A program made the translations under genes and the position numbers. A stretch of DNA of 64,000 nt from Carex sylvatica (taxonomy: Eukaryota; Streptophyta; Magnoliopsida; Poales; Cyperaceae): contig CAXKVR010000007.1 in the NCBI GenBank assembly GCA_964058845.1, positions 218,089-282,088 of the forward strand, written 5' to 3'. The notes under the pieces were generated by a model. The model had not been told where the DNA came from and made no database searches. It was given only the letters and a program-made list of their open reading frames with translations. This document shows, piece by piece, positions 24,475-34,829 of the stretch; the stretch's first letter is position 1, and each line of letters begins with the position of its first letter.

Positions 24475-26523
24475 TCACTTGTTGGGGCAGAAGGTGATGA
24501 TGTAATCACCATCAGAGCATGTAAAAAGACTGCTACGATCGTCATACGCGTAGCTATACGCACCAGGGCATGCCGCCTTGAAAGGTTTCGAATAATTGGT
24601 TGGTTGACACGTTGACGGCCCCCCATATAAGCCTCTGCAACAGTACTGGTCGGTGTTGAACACATCGCATGCGCTTCGACATGCCACTGTCTTGCCTTTA
24701 ACCTGCCCAAAAATATGAAAAGGCCAATCAATTGTTTCCACAGGAGGGTTCAAATGTCTCCATTTATTTATGGTGCCTCTATCGTGCCTCCACTTTTTCA
24801 TTTCTCATAACAAATTTTTTAAAATTTAAATGTTAATATAAAACTATTAGATATAACAAATATTTTAAAATTTAAATGTTAATATAAAACTATTAGATGT
24901 GATTTTCTTTACGTATTCATAAAAAGTTAGTATTTTTCAGTTTTGTTTTTATATGAATCAATAAATTGAAAATCAATTCTAGAAATTATCTACATCAGTA
25001 TATTTTTGCAATCTCTTGATAATAATGAAAAAAAAGTTAAAATGTCGTAATCTTTTACATATGTACAAAGAAAATATTATAGATCATATCTAACTGTTTA
25101 TTTTTAACATTTAAGTTGTATATTTTAAGTTATTTAAGTTCTAAAAATGTAAGCATGACGGAGGTACAAAAAATGAAGGCATTTGAACCCTCTTGCTTTC
25201 ATCAAAGCATCAAACTATTATAAAGCTCATGTAATGTTAATTTTCGCATCATAAACGAACCTTAACAGCGAGCTCATTAGGACAATTCTCCCTCAAGTCG
25301 CTGTTACATCCGGCCACACTGCAATTTCCGCCGCCATTCTTGTTACCATTTACCGGCGTGATGGATATCGGGAGGTTATATCCATCAACCAAGCTGATAT
25401 CATAAAAATCAAGCTTTGCGAGGGTGAATTCGGCCAATGTGGCGGGGGTTTGGCCACCTACGCCGCACTTGAGCGTAGACCCACAAGATGCGGTCTCACA
25501 CGGGCCGTTCCCGTCTTGGTCAAAGGAGCAGCCTGTTCAGAGGCGGAGCCAAGAAAATCACGAGGGTAGGGCAAAATTTAATAGTGAGACATAATTTTAT
25601 AATTATTTTTAATATTAAGTATATTTTTATAATTTTTTTATTAGAAAAGTATTGAAATAGAAGATATTTTGAGGAACATTTTCAGGGTAGGCAAAATTTT
25701 ATAATTTTATAGCCTTAAGTATATTTTCATAAAAGTTTATTGAACCTGTTCGACCCCACATGCGGCCGCTCCACCCGACTGGGGCGGTGAAAACCATGGA
25801 TTGACCGGCCTTTAAGGCGAAACCGCCCCCCTCGAATTTGTCCCCAGGAATAACTGCTGGCCATATGGTCTCCTGGCAGTCATTTATTATTGTGAAGATT
25901 CGTGCTCCTTCGGATAGTTTCGCCCCTTGTGCATACATAAGAGAAACACTATTTGTTTTAGGAATGAGTGAGGCTATTGTAATATGCATATTATGGGTTG
26001 ACTCATGCTATGAGTCTATGTCTCCATTGTCAAAGTTCAAATCATTAAACATGATCTTCATATGAAAATGTATTTGGTGAACAAATTTTACATTATTTTA
26101 CTATTTTTTAGATAGATAGAAAATTACTGCTTTGATGGTTTAGAATTTTCAAATCAAGTGATTTTCTACGTATCTAAAAAATGAGTAAAAGTTCTAAAAA
26201 AAAATGTAAAATTTGATCTGCAAATATATTTTCATGTGAAGATCATGTTAAACAATTCAGATTGTATGTTTGAACTTTTAAAAAAAATATACGAGTCTAT
26301 AGCACAAGCCACTGTGTAATATGCATATTACCATAACCTCACCCTATAGGAATTGTAAGATTACATATTAGGAAAGAAAAACTTGTATTCATACAATATT
26401 TTCTTATATTCAAAGTATATAGAAACGATGTATATATAGAAGGAGAAATGGAATATTTCACGTACCTAATAAGAAGAAAATGAGAAAAACCAAGTACACA
26501 ATTCCTCTTGAGAAGTTTCTCAT
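24475..26523 (-). CDS. Thaumatin-like protein (PR-5 family), four exons
   Basis: Secreted antifungal/defence-type protein. Exons on the minus strand: 26523-26466 (signal peptide 'MRNFSRGIVYLVFLIFFLL'), 25925-25746, 25532-25261, 24702-24475. They join in frame as 738 bases, 245 residues, the usual length for a large thaumatin-like protein. The mature start is probably near 'ARIFTIINDC'. The joined protein has 16 cysteines, the canonical number for eight disulfides, plus family stretches 'DQDGNGPCETASCG', 'YNLPISITP', 'CRSACDVFNTDQYCC' and 'FTCSDGDYIITFCP'. Some family signature residues cannot be checked without alignment. Introns 1 and 3 are swollen by MITEs. A second promoter plus exon 1 copy lies 2.9 kb upstream (29.4 kb). 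No disabling change was seen. Antifungal or glucanase activity is a family inference. Confidence 0.9.
24744..25192. mobile_element. Family A MITE in thaumatin-like intron 3
   Basis: Ends 'gagggttcaaatgtctcc' and 'gaaggcatttgaaccctc' are inverted and match the 13.1 kb element. Inside is a 46-bp tandem pair ('aaatgttaatataaaactat' twice, 24828-24898). Occupies nearly all of intron 24703-25260. Confidence 0.8.
25540..25745. repeat. Transposon-like sequence in thaumatin-like intron 2
   Basis: The intron starts in 'gaggcggagccaagaaaatc' and carries 'gggtagggcaaaatttaata', words related to sequence at 23.2-23.4 kb. The intron is 213 bp and still has intact splice sites. Confidence 0.4.
25969..26345. 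mobile_element. Family B MITE in thaumatin-like intron 1
   Basis: Inverted ends 'gtgaggctattgtaatatgc' and 'gcatattaccataacctcac'. The flanks 'tttaggaatg' and 'tataggaatt' share TAGGAAT, a probable 7-9 bp target duplication compatible with hAT or Mutator-type transposition. The element separates the signal-peptide exon from the mature protein exons. Confidence 0.75.
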
Positions 26524-26822
26524 TGATTTCTAATATGAGACTTATTTGTTGATCTCTAGCTCTTTCTTTCTCTCTATATATCTCATCACATTTCCAAATT
26601 AGTAACTATGTTTGATGGATATAGAAAGAAATAGAGAGGTGCGAGGAGAAGAATACTTCATGCCAAGGTCTTCTGGTACGGTACAAAGGAATAAGAAATA
26701 ATATTGGTACCTTGCTTGCAGAAATGGAAGTACAGAGTCTAGAGACAGATAAATTCCTTTTCTTCCAATCATTTGCTTCTCATTTCTGTACTCTGGGACC
26801 CGTTTGATACTGACAGGTGTTT
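26524..26822 (-). promoter_or_regulatory. Promoter region of the thaumatin-like gene (duplicated)
   Basis: On the minus strand, 'tatatagagag' lies about 50-60 bases before the ATG and could be the TATA box. The whole region to 26822 recurs at 29452-29756. In that copy the TATA-like core is 4 bases shorter ('ctctctatctc' on the plus strand instead of 'ctctctatatatctc'). Confidence 0.45.
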
Positions 26823-26955
26823 TAATTTTCTATTCCCCATAATTTTTCTAGTTATATATATATGAGGAGGGATCCAATTACACTCTCAATTTTCAAAGTT
26901 TTCAATTTCAAATAATCGATCCAAACCATTCAACATAATGGATATATTAAAATAT

Positions 26956-27476
26956 GGAGGGTTTTAATGCCTCATGTCTTTCATACCTCATCATACTTCA
27001 TATTTTATATATTCATTTTCAAAGTCCAAATTATCGATTCAAACTGTTCAACATGATATATATACTAAAGTATGGTTAGGGATGAAATTTTATAATTTTT
27101 GAATTTTTTTTACTATTTTTTAAGATGGGTAGAAAATCACTGTCAAAATTCAAATTGTCGATCTGAACCGTTCAACATAATATTTGTACTAAAATATGCA
27201 TAGGGATGAAATTTTATATATTTTGAAATTTTTTTTACTATTTTTTAAGATGGGTAGAAAATCACTGTCTTTTGAACGGTTCAAAAATAATGATTTTGTA
27301 CATATCTTAAAAAATAGTTAAAAAAATTCCAAAAATATAAAATTTCATCTCCATGCATATTTTAGTACAAATATTATGTTGAACGGTTCGGATCGACAAT
27401 TTGAACTTTGAAATCGAAGATATAAAATATGAGGTATGATGAGGTATCAAAAAGATGGAGCATTGGAATGCTCCTC
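26956..27476. mobile_element. Family A MITE with internal duplication
   Basis: Starts 'ggagggttttaatgcctcat' and ends in its approximate inverse near 27476. The left arm core 'tgaaattttataatttttga...agatgggtagaaaatcact' occurs twice in tandem (about 27083-27146 and 27208-27268), opposite a single right arm. Confidence 0.7.
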
Positions 27477-27715
27477 ATTAAAATGTGCTTGCAGATCAAA
27501 TTTTACATTTTTTTTGAAATTTTTTTACTATTTATTAAGTATTTAATAAAATCGCTATATTCAGACCATTGAATTTTTGTACCCATCTTAATAAATAGTA
27601 AAAAAATTCAAAAAAATGTAAAATTTGATCTGCAAGCACATTTTAACATATCCATCATGTTGAACGGTTTAGATCTACTGTTTGGCCCAAAAACCATATG
27701 CATTGTGTAATCTCT
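27477..27715. repeat. Fold-back repeat related to family B
   Basis: 'tgcttgcagatcaaatttta' near 27487 is mirrored by 'taaaatttgatctgcaagca' near 27618, around an AT-rich centre. It directly abuts the preceding element, suggesting nested or adjacent insertion. Confidence 0.6.
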
Positions 27716-28535
27716 CTTTTATGTTTTCATGGAAATATATGTGTTTGTATTGTGTCCAGGTTAGACATGAAAACTTCTTCAAAAGGGGGACTTGATCAAT
27801 TGTTTATTACTAAAGAAATACAAACATGCAATTGGTGACACCAAATGTAAGGCATTGATTAATCCTCCGGAGCAAAAGATATATAATTTTTTTGGTTATT
27901 AGGAAAAATTTCAGGCATGTCCATGCAAAACCATAAAAATTGATAAGTACGTAGACACAATTTCTGGCGTCCATTAACAGTGAAATAGGTAGCATTTCGG
28001 AAATAATATATATTTTGCTTCCCATGAATCGAATTTAATTTTAATAGAAAATGAATTTTGCCCCCAATAATCTAAATAATTTAAACGTAATACATATGGT
28101 TTGCTTGTCACTAAGAACTGATTAAATTATATCAAATAATTTTTGGGCCAACTGATTTGCTTCTTATTTGTCAAGGGCTACTTTAAGAAAAAATATCCCA
28201 TTTGATCCGGAATATGTAAAAATGAAAAATGGGTACTAGGCTAATCTAAGATGTACAATTCATATTAAAGGGTCTCATATCACTGTTTTCAAATTGACAT
28301 AAAAGTAGACACGATATTAAAAGAAAAACATTTTGTTTTTGGCTGAAAGTCCATAAGCGATTGCATTAATTCAAAGATTTACAAACTAGTTGTTACACAT
28401 GTTTTCTTTGTTTAAATTAAGAACACATGAAAACCTATACATTAAACTACTTGTAAAATCACCTAATTTGCTATTTAGGAAATAACGTGAAGCCAGAGAA
28501 TGCGAATTGGTCTATTCGCATTTAATTAGCAAGTA
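27716..28535. other. AT-rich intergenic DNA
   Basis: No gene, RNA or named repeat supported. Confidence 0.5.
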
Positions 28536-28800
28536 GAATCACAAGAATCAAAAGAATCAACAAAATATGACGAATCAGATAAATTAGCAGAATCTAAAGA
28601 ATCACAAGAATTAGAAGAATCAACAGAATTTGAAGAATCACAAGAATTATAAAAATCGACAAAAATATGAAGAATCAGAATAATCAGCAGAATCTAAAGA
28701 ATCACAAGAATCAGATGAATCAACGAAATATGAAGAATCACAAAAATCAGAAAAAACAACAAAATATGAAGAATCATAAGTGTCAACAAAATATGTAGGA
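28535..28800. repeat. AGAATCA-type low-complexity tandem array
   Basis: Dozens of 7-9 bp units ('agaatcaca', 'gaatcaaca') with a visible higher-order period: 'gcagaatctaaagaatcac' recurs at about 28605 and 28688. The minus strand reads as a Ser/Asp/Tyr-rich open frame (28647-28868), which I regard as a by-product of the repeat. Confidence 0.75.
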
Positions 28801-29149
28801 TCTATTTCGACACAAAATGAAAAAACGCGAATATAGATCAACTCAACCGTATCCCTGTGCTTATGCATTGTGACTTTTTCTTGTATATATTCACCAAGGT
28901 TCTATTTAATATTTTCAAAAGTAAAAAGTAATTGAAATAAGAAGTAATTCTTCATAAGTACTAGTTATTTGTAAAAATGGAATTTATCTTTTGTATTATT
29001 TTTTTAATCTTCTTATTTTTTTCATTAATACATATGATTTTTCATTATTTTTTCATTTTGATTGAAATGAATTTCGATTTTCTCAATTTGAGTATTATTA
29101 ATTGATTGAGATTTTTTTTTATCTCTCTTTATTTTATCTAAAGTTTGAT
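28801..29149. other. AT-rich intergenic DNA between the array and the duplicated first exon
   Basis: No gene supported. This region lies where, if the upstream copy were a complete thaumatin-like gene, its second exon would be expected; none is present. Confidence 0.5.
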
Positions 29150-29756
29150 GTGCAAATATATTTTCATATGAAGATCATGTTAAACAATTCAGATCGTCTG
29201 TTTGAACTTTAAAAACAAAGATATGAGTCTATAGCTCGAGCCACTGTGTAATATGCATATTACCATAGCCTCATTCTATAGGAATTGTAAGATTACATAT
29301 TAGGGAAGCAAAACTTCTGTTCATACAATATTTTCTTGTATTCAAAGTATATAGAAACGGTGTATAGAAGGAGAAATGGAACATTTCAAGTACCTAATAA
29401 GAAGAAAATGAGAAAAACCAAGTGCACAATTCCTCTTGAGAAGTTTCTCATTGATTTCTAATTTGAGATTTATTATTTGTTCTCTCTTTTTTTTTTTATT
29501 CTCTCTCTATCTCATCACATTTCCAGATTAGTAACAGATGTTGAGGGATATAGAAAGAAATAGAGAGGTGAGAGGAGAAGAATACTTCATGCCGAGGTCT
29601 ACTGGTACGATACCAAGGAATAAGAAATAATATTGGTACCTTGCTTGCAGAAATGTAAGTACCGAGTGTAGAGAGAGAAAGATTCCTTTCTTCCAATCAA
29701 TTGCTTCTCATTTCTGTACTCTGGGACCCGTTTGATATACTGAAAGGTGCTTTTCC
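29150..29756 (-). pseudogene. Second copy of thaumatin-like promoter and signal-peptide exon
   Basis: About 600 bp matching 26220-26822 in order and orientation. It includes the right half of the family B MITE, so the duplication came after the MITE insertion. On the minus strand the copied exon 29451-29394 has an intact ATG, the signal peptide 'MRNFSRGIVHLVFLIFFLL' (one change, Y10H) and an intact phase-1 donor 'g|gtactt'. No mature-protein exons follow locally. It is either a dead fragment or an alternative first exon for the gene at 24475-26523, whose acceptor at 25926 has the right phase. Confidence 0.75.
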
Positions 29757-30176
29757 TCTAACCTACAAATTTTCATAAATTTAATGGTAAATTCATAAGC
29801 ACTAGTGTTTCATCATAAAATGTAATCTTACCAAAATTACCTTCTAAGTTTGCATTATTTATCAAATGAAATTCAAATCAAATAAGGTTTGTGTAATTAG
29901 GTAAACCCATAACAGCTAGTAGCAAAATTAGGGAAACATAAGGACTAATTAGCCTATATAAACCCTTGTAAGCAATGTACTGAAAAATCAATAAATGAAA
30001 TTGTTTATCTTTCAATTCAATCTCAAATTATACGAACCGGAGCACATCAGCGCTTAGCAAGGGAGAATGGCAGGAAAGCAAAGAAGCAAGGAGGGGAGAA
30101 GGCGAGTGATGGCATTTTGGTAGTTTCATTAGATCGGGTGTGGCTTCTTGGAAAAACAAGGGGTGCTGGGTAAAGA
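29757..30176. other. Intergenic DNA, possible LTR-like remnant
   Basis: 29900-30045 contains 'cctatataaacccttgtaag' followed by 'aatcaataaatgaaattg', a TATA plus polyadenylation-signal arrangement as in plant LTRs, but no paired ends or target duplication were found. No gene. Confidence 0.3.
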
Positions 30177-30600
30177 ATTTAACAGAGTAGTTTTTACTTC
30201 ATGCAACGCACGAAATATCTGCAGAGCTGTTTTTATTTCATAGTTTGTGCGTTGCATGAAGTAAAAAGTTCTGTGTTAATAATTAAAATCAATATCCGGT
30301 GCTATTCTGCTCTCATTCATAATTGTTTATTTGACGAAGGCAAATCTATATGAATTCGCACTAATTATTAAGGATTCCGTATGATTCTGTTCAGTGAGAG
30401 GAGTTAACTCAATTTTTGAGTTAACATCTGTACCGTACGATTTTAACCCGCACTAAGTATTAAGGATACCGTGCATTATAAGTGTGGACCCGATTAGTCT
30501 GAATTTTGATCGCACGGTCTAGAAATGAACTAAAACGGTACGGTAATGCAGATGATGCAGATTCAATCTTTATCTGGTGCTACTCTACTCTGTTAAAAAC
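30177..30600. repeat. TIR element with a strong internal hairpin
   Basis: Ends 'ttaacagagtag' (about 30178) and 'ctactctgttaa' (about 30585) are inverted. Inside, 'tttttacttcatgcaacgca' (30191) pairs with 'tgcgttgcatgaagtaaaaa' (to 30267) over a loop of about 35 bases. The left end recurs at 9288. Non-coding. Confidence 0.6.
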
Positions 30601-31090
30601 TGCTCTGTGATTATTAGAATAAAGTTTGAAAAATAAAAGAGAAGTTACCAGGATATTTGTCATTGTATATCTGAAATAAAATTCGGAAATTTTTGGGTTT
30701 GGTTTTGATCTGACCATTTTTGTTGGGAGGCTCTTAATATATGAAATGAAATTCCTTATTTGTCACTGTATATGTCAGATTAGAAATATAGAAATATTCA
30801 GAATTTTTTGGAGAAAACATGAATCGTTTAAATTAGTTAAGGATAATTAAGTATGAATCTACAGTATAAAAGATCAAATTAACAACAAAATTATTAAGAA
30901 CACAAACATTCTCTTGACGTTATTCTGTCTAAAAGATTTAAGTTGGCTACATATATAGTTGTACAGCAGGAACAAATCCAGTAGTAAATAAAACATGCAC
31001 AAAAACAAAGAAGAAATTAAATAAGAAAGTCAAGTAGTAAAGGAAGATTATTTATGAGCTCCAAGAGTTTTACTGCTTATTATTAAAATT
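30601..31090. other. 3' flank of the DUF4220 locus
   Basis: AT-rich; no feature beyond the probable 3' UTR of the minus-strand DUF4220-DUF594 locus. Confidence 0.45.
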
Positions 31091-31102
31091 CAAACAGCAT
31101 CT

Positions 31103-32885
31103 TCAGCATCTCCAATGCACATGTGAGTCATGAGCAGATAGAGGTGCGTGAGAAATTCTCCACCTCCGGTCCTCTGCCATCACAGTTAGCTGTTTTGCAA
31201 GTGAGAGTGCATCAGACAACACCGACCATGTAATTTTGTCCCCTAAGATATTATTATCCATGTCTAAATGCAAATCCAATAATGCTTTTCTTGCCTCTTC
31301 TTCCGTAAGCCCACTTCTCTTTGTGTGAACGTAAAATTTGACATGGGCACAGGTATGCTGAAATCTTATTTTCCCAATTCCATCCGGCATCATGGACGGT
31401 TGCATTGTTAAAAGGTACATTATGTAGTTTGAAATTATCAAACTTATTTCACGGATCTCTGACTGAGCGTGATTGTCATTCTTAGCACCGTGGGTGTGGA
31501 AGAAGAGATCTGTGGCAATGTGCCACATTAGAATACTCTGGTCAAATTCCCTCTTATTGATGCACCATGTCATCAAAGGGTTAATTGCCTCCTTTTCGAT
31601 TACTTTCTCGCCTTTGCGATCTTTTAACTCTTGCAAACTGATCACGGGTACGAGCTGTCCATATAAAATCTCTTCTAGCTTTCTTGGCACAGGAACAGAG
31701 TACACGAAAATAAAATTGTCCCAAAACTTTTTCAGCTTGACAGCACCCAAAATCCGTTTAATTATGGTATTTTTATCTCTCAGGGAAAAACTCAACAAAC
31801 TGTATTGACCCATTGAGTTTGACCACCGGGGCTTGCTCTCCGAGAAAAACCATGACATAACTTTGGCAATAATAACTGCTAGGTTCTTTAGTAGAGTGTG
31901 TTCCTTTTGTCCAAGTGCGACTATCATCCAATCAGAGTATGATTAGAAGAAGGGAAATCAATTCCATGAATAGAGCAGAACCAAGTAAAACATATGATAT
32001 TATGATGTCCGTTTTTGCGTAACCTCTTTTCTCGTTCTTAAGAAAGAGTACGAAAGCAGTGAAGATCATCCCAAGAGAGACAAATCGCCAGAGGAAACCA
32101 CGCGGACCATTGATAAGGATAGCCTTGGTGTGAAGCACATCGTATACGAATGAAAGCTCTATATCCACCAATTTCAAAGCCTTATGTACATCATAGTTCC
32201 GGGAATAAAATTGGTAATGGTGTAGTTTTAAGAAGGTGAGCCTGAGGTCTGCTACAAGAGGCATGGTTCACTTAAATAAATTATAGGCATCAAGTATATT
32301 GGAAAGCAGCGACTCACTACTTCTTATGCTATCTGTGCTATTCCCAGCATTCGTAATTGATTTGGGTTTGAACATTGAACTTCGCAATTGATCCATGCTG
32401 GAAGAACGGAGAGCCCAAGTTCTCTCTAAGTACTTGATCAATCCAGCAATGAAAACAAGGGCAGCTGCTACACGTAGCCCTGGAATAGCTACCAACTCGA
32501 GCAATACCATAAATGCTATTGCAACTTGAACAACCAATCCGAGGAAATGTCTCCACCAGAGCTCATTATCCTCAATTGAAAATGAAGTGATGGTGTCTGG
32601 CCCACCAAGGTGGAGGAGGAGGAAAGGAACCCAAAAGGCCATCAGGCCTACGCCACCAGTGCCTACGTTTTGCCTCCTTAGAAGGTTCCCAATTGCCAAG
32701 GTGGCAACATAATCAGCAAACAGGTAAAAGAACCAGAGAAGAAGTTTGAGGAGCTTGTGGCCAGTGCGCTTTCTCAAGGGAGAGAAGAAGACTAGGCCAA
32801 ATTGCAAGGATAGGCTTACCAGCACCAGGATTCTCATTTCCTCAACATTCCAGAGCATTTTCAAGCTCTCTTTTGTAATTGGCAT
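31103..32885 (-). pseudogene. DUF4220-DUF594 membrane protein gene with two lesions
   Basis: Plant-specific membrane protein of unknown function. From the ATG at 32885 the first segment shows 'MRILVLVSLSLQFGLVFFSP' and several membrane helices ('LLWFFYLFADYVATLA', 'LMAFWVPFLLLHLGG'), then a TGA at 32268-32270. Reading continues in the same frame through two more helices to 31932, where a one-base shift leads into the C-terminal part with the DUF594 hallmark 'FDQSILMWHIATDLFFHT', ending at 31103. Together the pieces cover a normal-length single-exon gene of about 590 codons. With only two lesions and otherwise good sequence, it is either a young pseudogene or an allele or assembly artefact. 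A 5' UTR exon may lie at 33580-33760. Confidence 0.8.
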
Positions 32886-34785
32886 TGTGGTACCTTTTTT
32901 CACAAAGAAGAGAGAGGTTTCAGTTATGTGTGTCAATGGATACCGTACAGATCCGGTGAAGGCATTTTGCTATCCATACCCTACTCTTATCTATTAATCT
33001 CCGGCTTTACTCATATCCTACCCTTACCCATTTAGATAAAAAATAACAGAACGAATAATGTGTAATTATTGAATAAATTAATAGTTTATATAATTTAATC
33101 GATAATATAACAAACAAATAAATATAATAAACACATCATGTATGTAATATCATAAAATCATAAAATTATAATTTTGTCATAAATTACTAATTAAGAACCA
33201 ATTAAAAATGTTGTATAAATTAATCTAATCAAAATAAAAAATATATAGTTAATTATATGTATAAATAAAAAAAATATCATATATAATTAGTTGTTACCCA
33301 TAATCTTATCCGATAATCTAACAATTTTTTTTTATTACCAATACCAATACCTGTTATGTTAATGAAAAAAAAATTGTTACACATATCTGCCTTATCATAT
33401 ATGATACTAGTCTGGTAAACGTTTAAATGGGTTTCATCTCTCTAGTTTCAGTTCTGAAGCAGATAACTATATATGTTTCCATATTTTTACCAACAACTAC
33501 TGGATTGAAAATCAAAATATTCTATTTTAAATGGTAGCAGTGCTTAATTAATATCAATATATAAAATGTTTATACAGTGCTTACTTGAAAGCTCTTTGTG
33601 CTCCTTAGACGAGATCAGCTCTGAGATTGGTCTTGGATGATGTGGTTCTGTTGTACCGATCGATTCTTGTCGCGAAGAATTAAATCCTGGACGAGATGGT
33701 TATAGATTGTAATGGCATTGGAGAACCGACTCTCCTAGAGATCTCTTATTTGAAGGGGTATATATTCTTAGCTTCCGTGTAAAGAAAATTAGGGTTTATG
33801 CTTCTTACATTCACTGTTTATTAATTTTGCATTATGTGTCTCAAAAATGAGTGTTTATATGTTATATATTCATCATTAAAAAATAATTTGTTAGAAAAAA
33901 CTACAAAGATGCGTCTGATTTGACAATTAACATTTTTTACAGGATTTATATATGAGACATGACAAATGTTCTGAACTGGAAACGTCCATTCAATATTTCA
34001 CAACCCAGCTAGGATTTATATATGAGACATGACAAATGTTTTTTTTATGCTTTGCTCAAAGGTGCGGCCAAATTGAACTTCAATTGGTGTAAAGTGGAAA
34101 CTTTATATATTCCACCAAAATCGGATATATATGTTGTTTGCTTGAACTGATTATATTATTATATACTTTCCCTCCATGCACATGTGCGCACTTAGCTTTC
34201 ACAAGCACATGCATCTTTGATTCTTTTTTAAAGTAGCTCTTTTGTCGGGTCTGTAATACAATATCCAATAGATTCAGGTAGGGAATGAAGAAATTCAGCA
34301 GTTGCTTGTTGAAGGGAACCTGTCAAATCAGAAACTGTAGAATACACAAAACAATATAGCCTGGAAGGCCACATGTATTAATCCATGGACAGGTCGAGAT
34401 AATACTGTAAAATTTTACAAGAATTTCAGCCATAGAAATAAATAAGAAGTCAGGCATGAGACTTTTGCATGTATGCTTTATTGAAATTTTACCATGCAAC
34501 AACTAAAGCCACATAGTTAAATTCATTACATATCTTGTAAGTGTCAAATTGGTTGTAAGTTTCATTGCAGATCTTGGTTTTAACAATTATACATCCATGC
34601 CGTGACGACTGTAGAAGCAGATACATATGAGCTATTGTATATCATGTGGATGTGAAGAATGTCACAGTTGCATGATTATGATCAGAATATACTGCCTGGA
34701 CATCAATTGCAAAATTAGCAATTGAGGAGATTCAGAATTGTTACCTTTTCTTTTAAATAATTCAATAATATTTGTAGCTCATTAT
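32886..34785. other. Upstream region of the DUF4220 locus and intergenic DNA
   Basis: 33580-33760 is less AT-rich and on the minus strand ends 'gctttcaa|gtaagc', a plausible 5' UTR exon and donor. 33000-33420 is very AT-rich. A 30-bp direct repeat, 'aggatttatatatgagacat', occurs at 33942 and 34011. No further gene. Confidence 0.4.
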
Positions 34786-34829
34786 TTTTTTCTTAGAGAA
34801 AATTGGTTATTTGCCACTCCAAAACCTTC

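Noticed and set aside
28535..28800. Possible CRISPR-like array
   Set aside because: Units are contiguous 7-9 bp low-complexity words without unique spacers, and the DNA is plant nuclear.
28647..28868. Minus-strand 73-codon frame rich in Ser, Asp and Tyr
   Set aside because: It reads through the AGAATCA low-complexity array; composition follows the repeat, with no start context or domain.
29830..30045. Candidate solo LTR (TATA and AATAAA-like order)
   Set aside because: No matching TG...CA boundaries with a target duplication could be found, unlike the clean solo LTR at 54878-55105.
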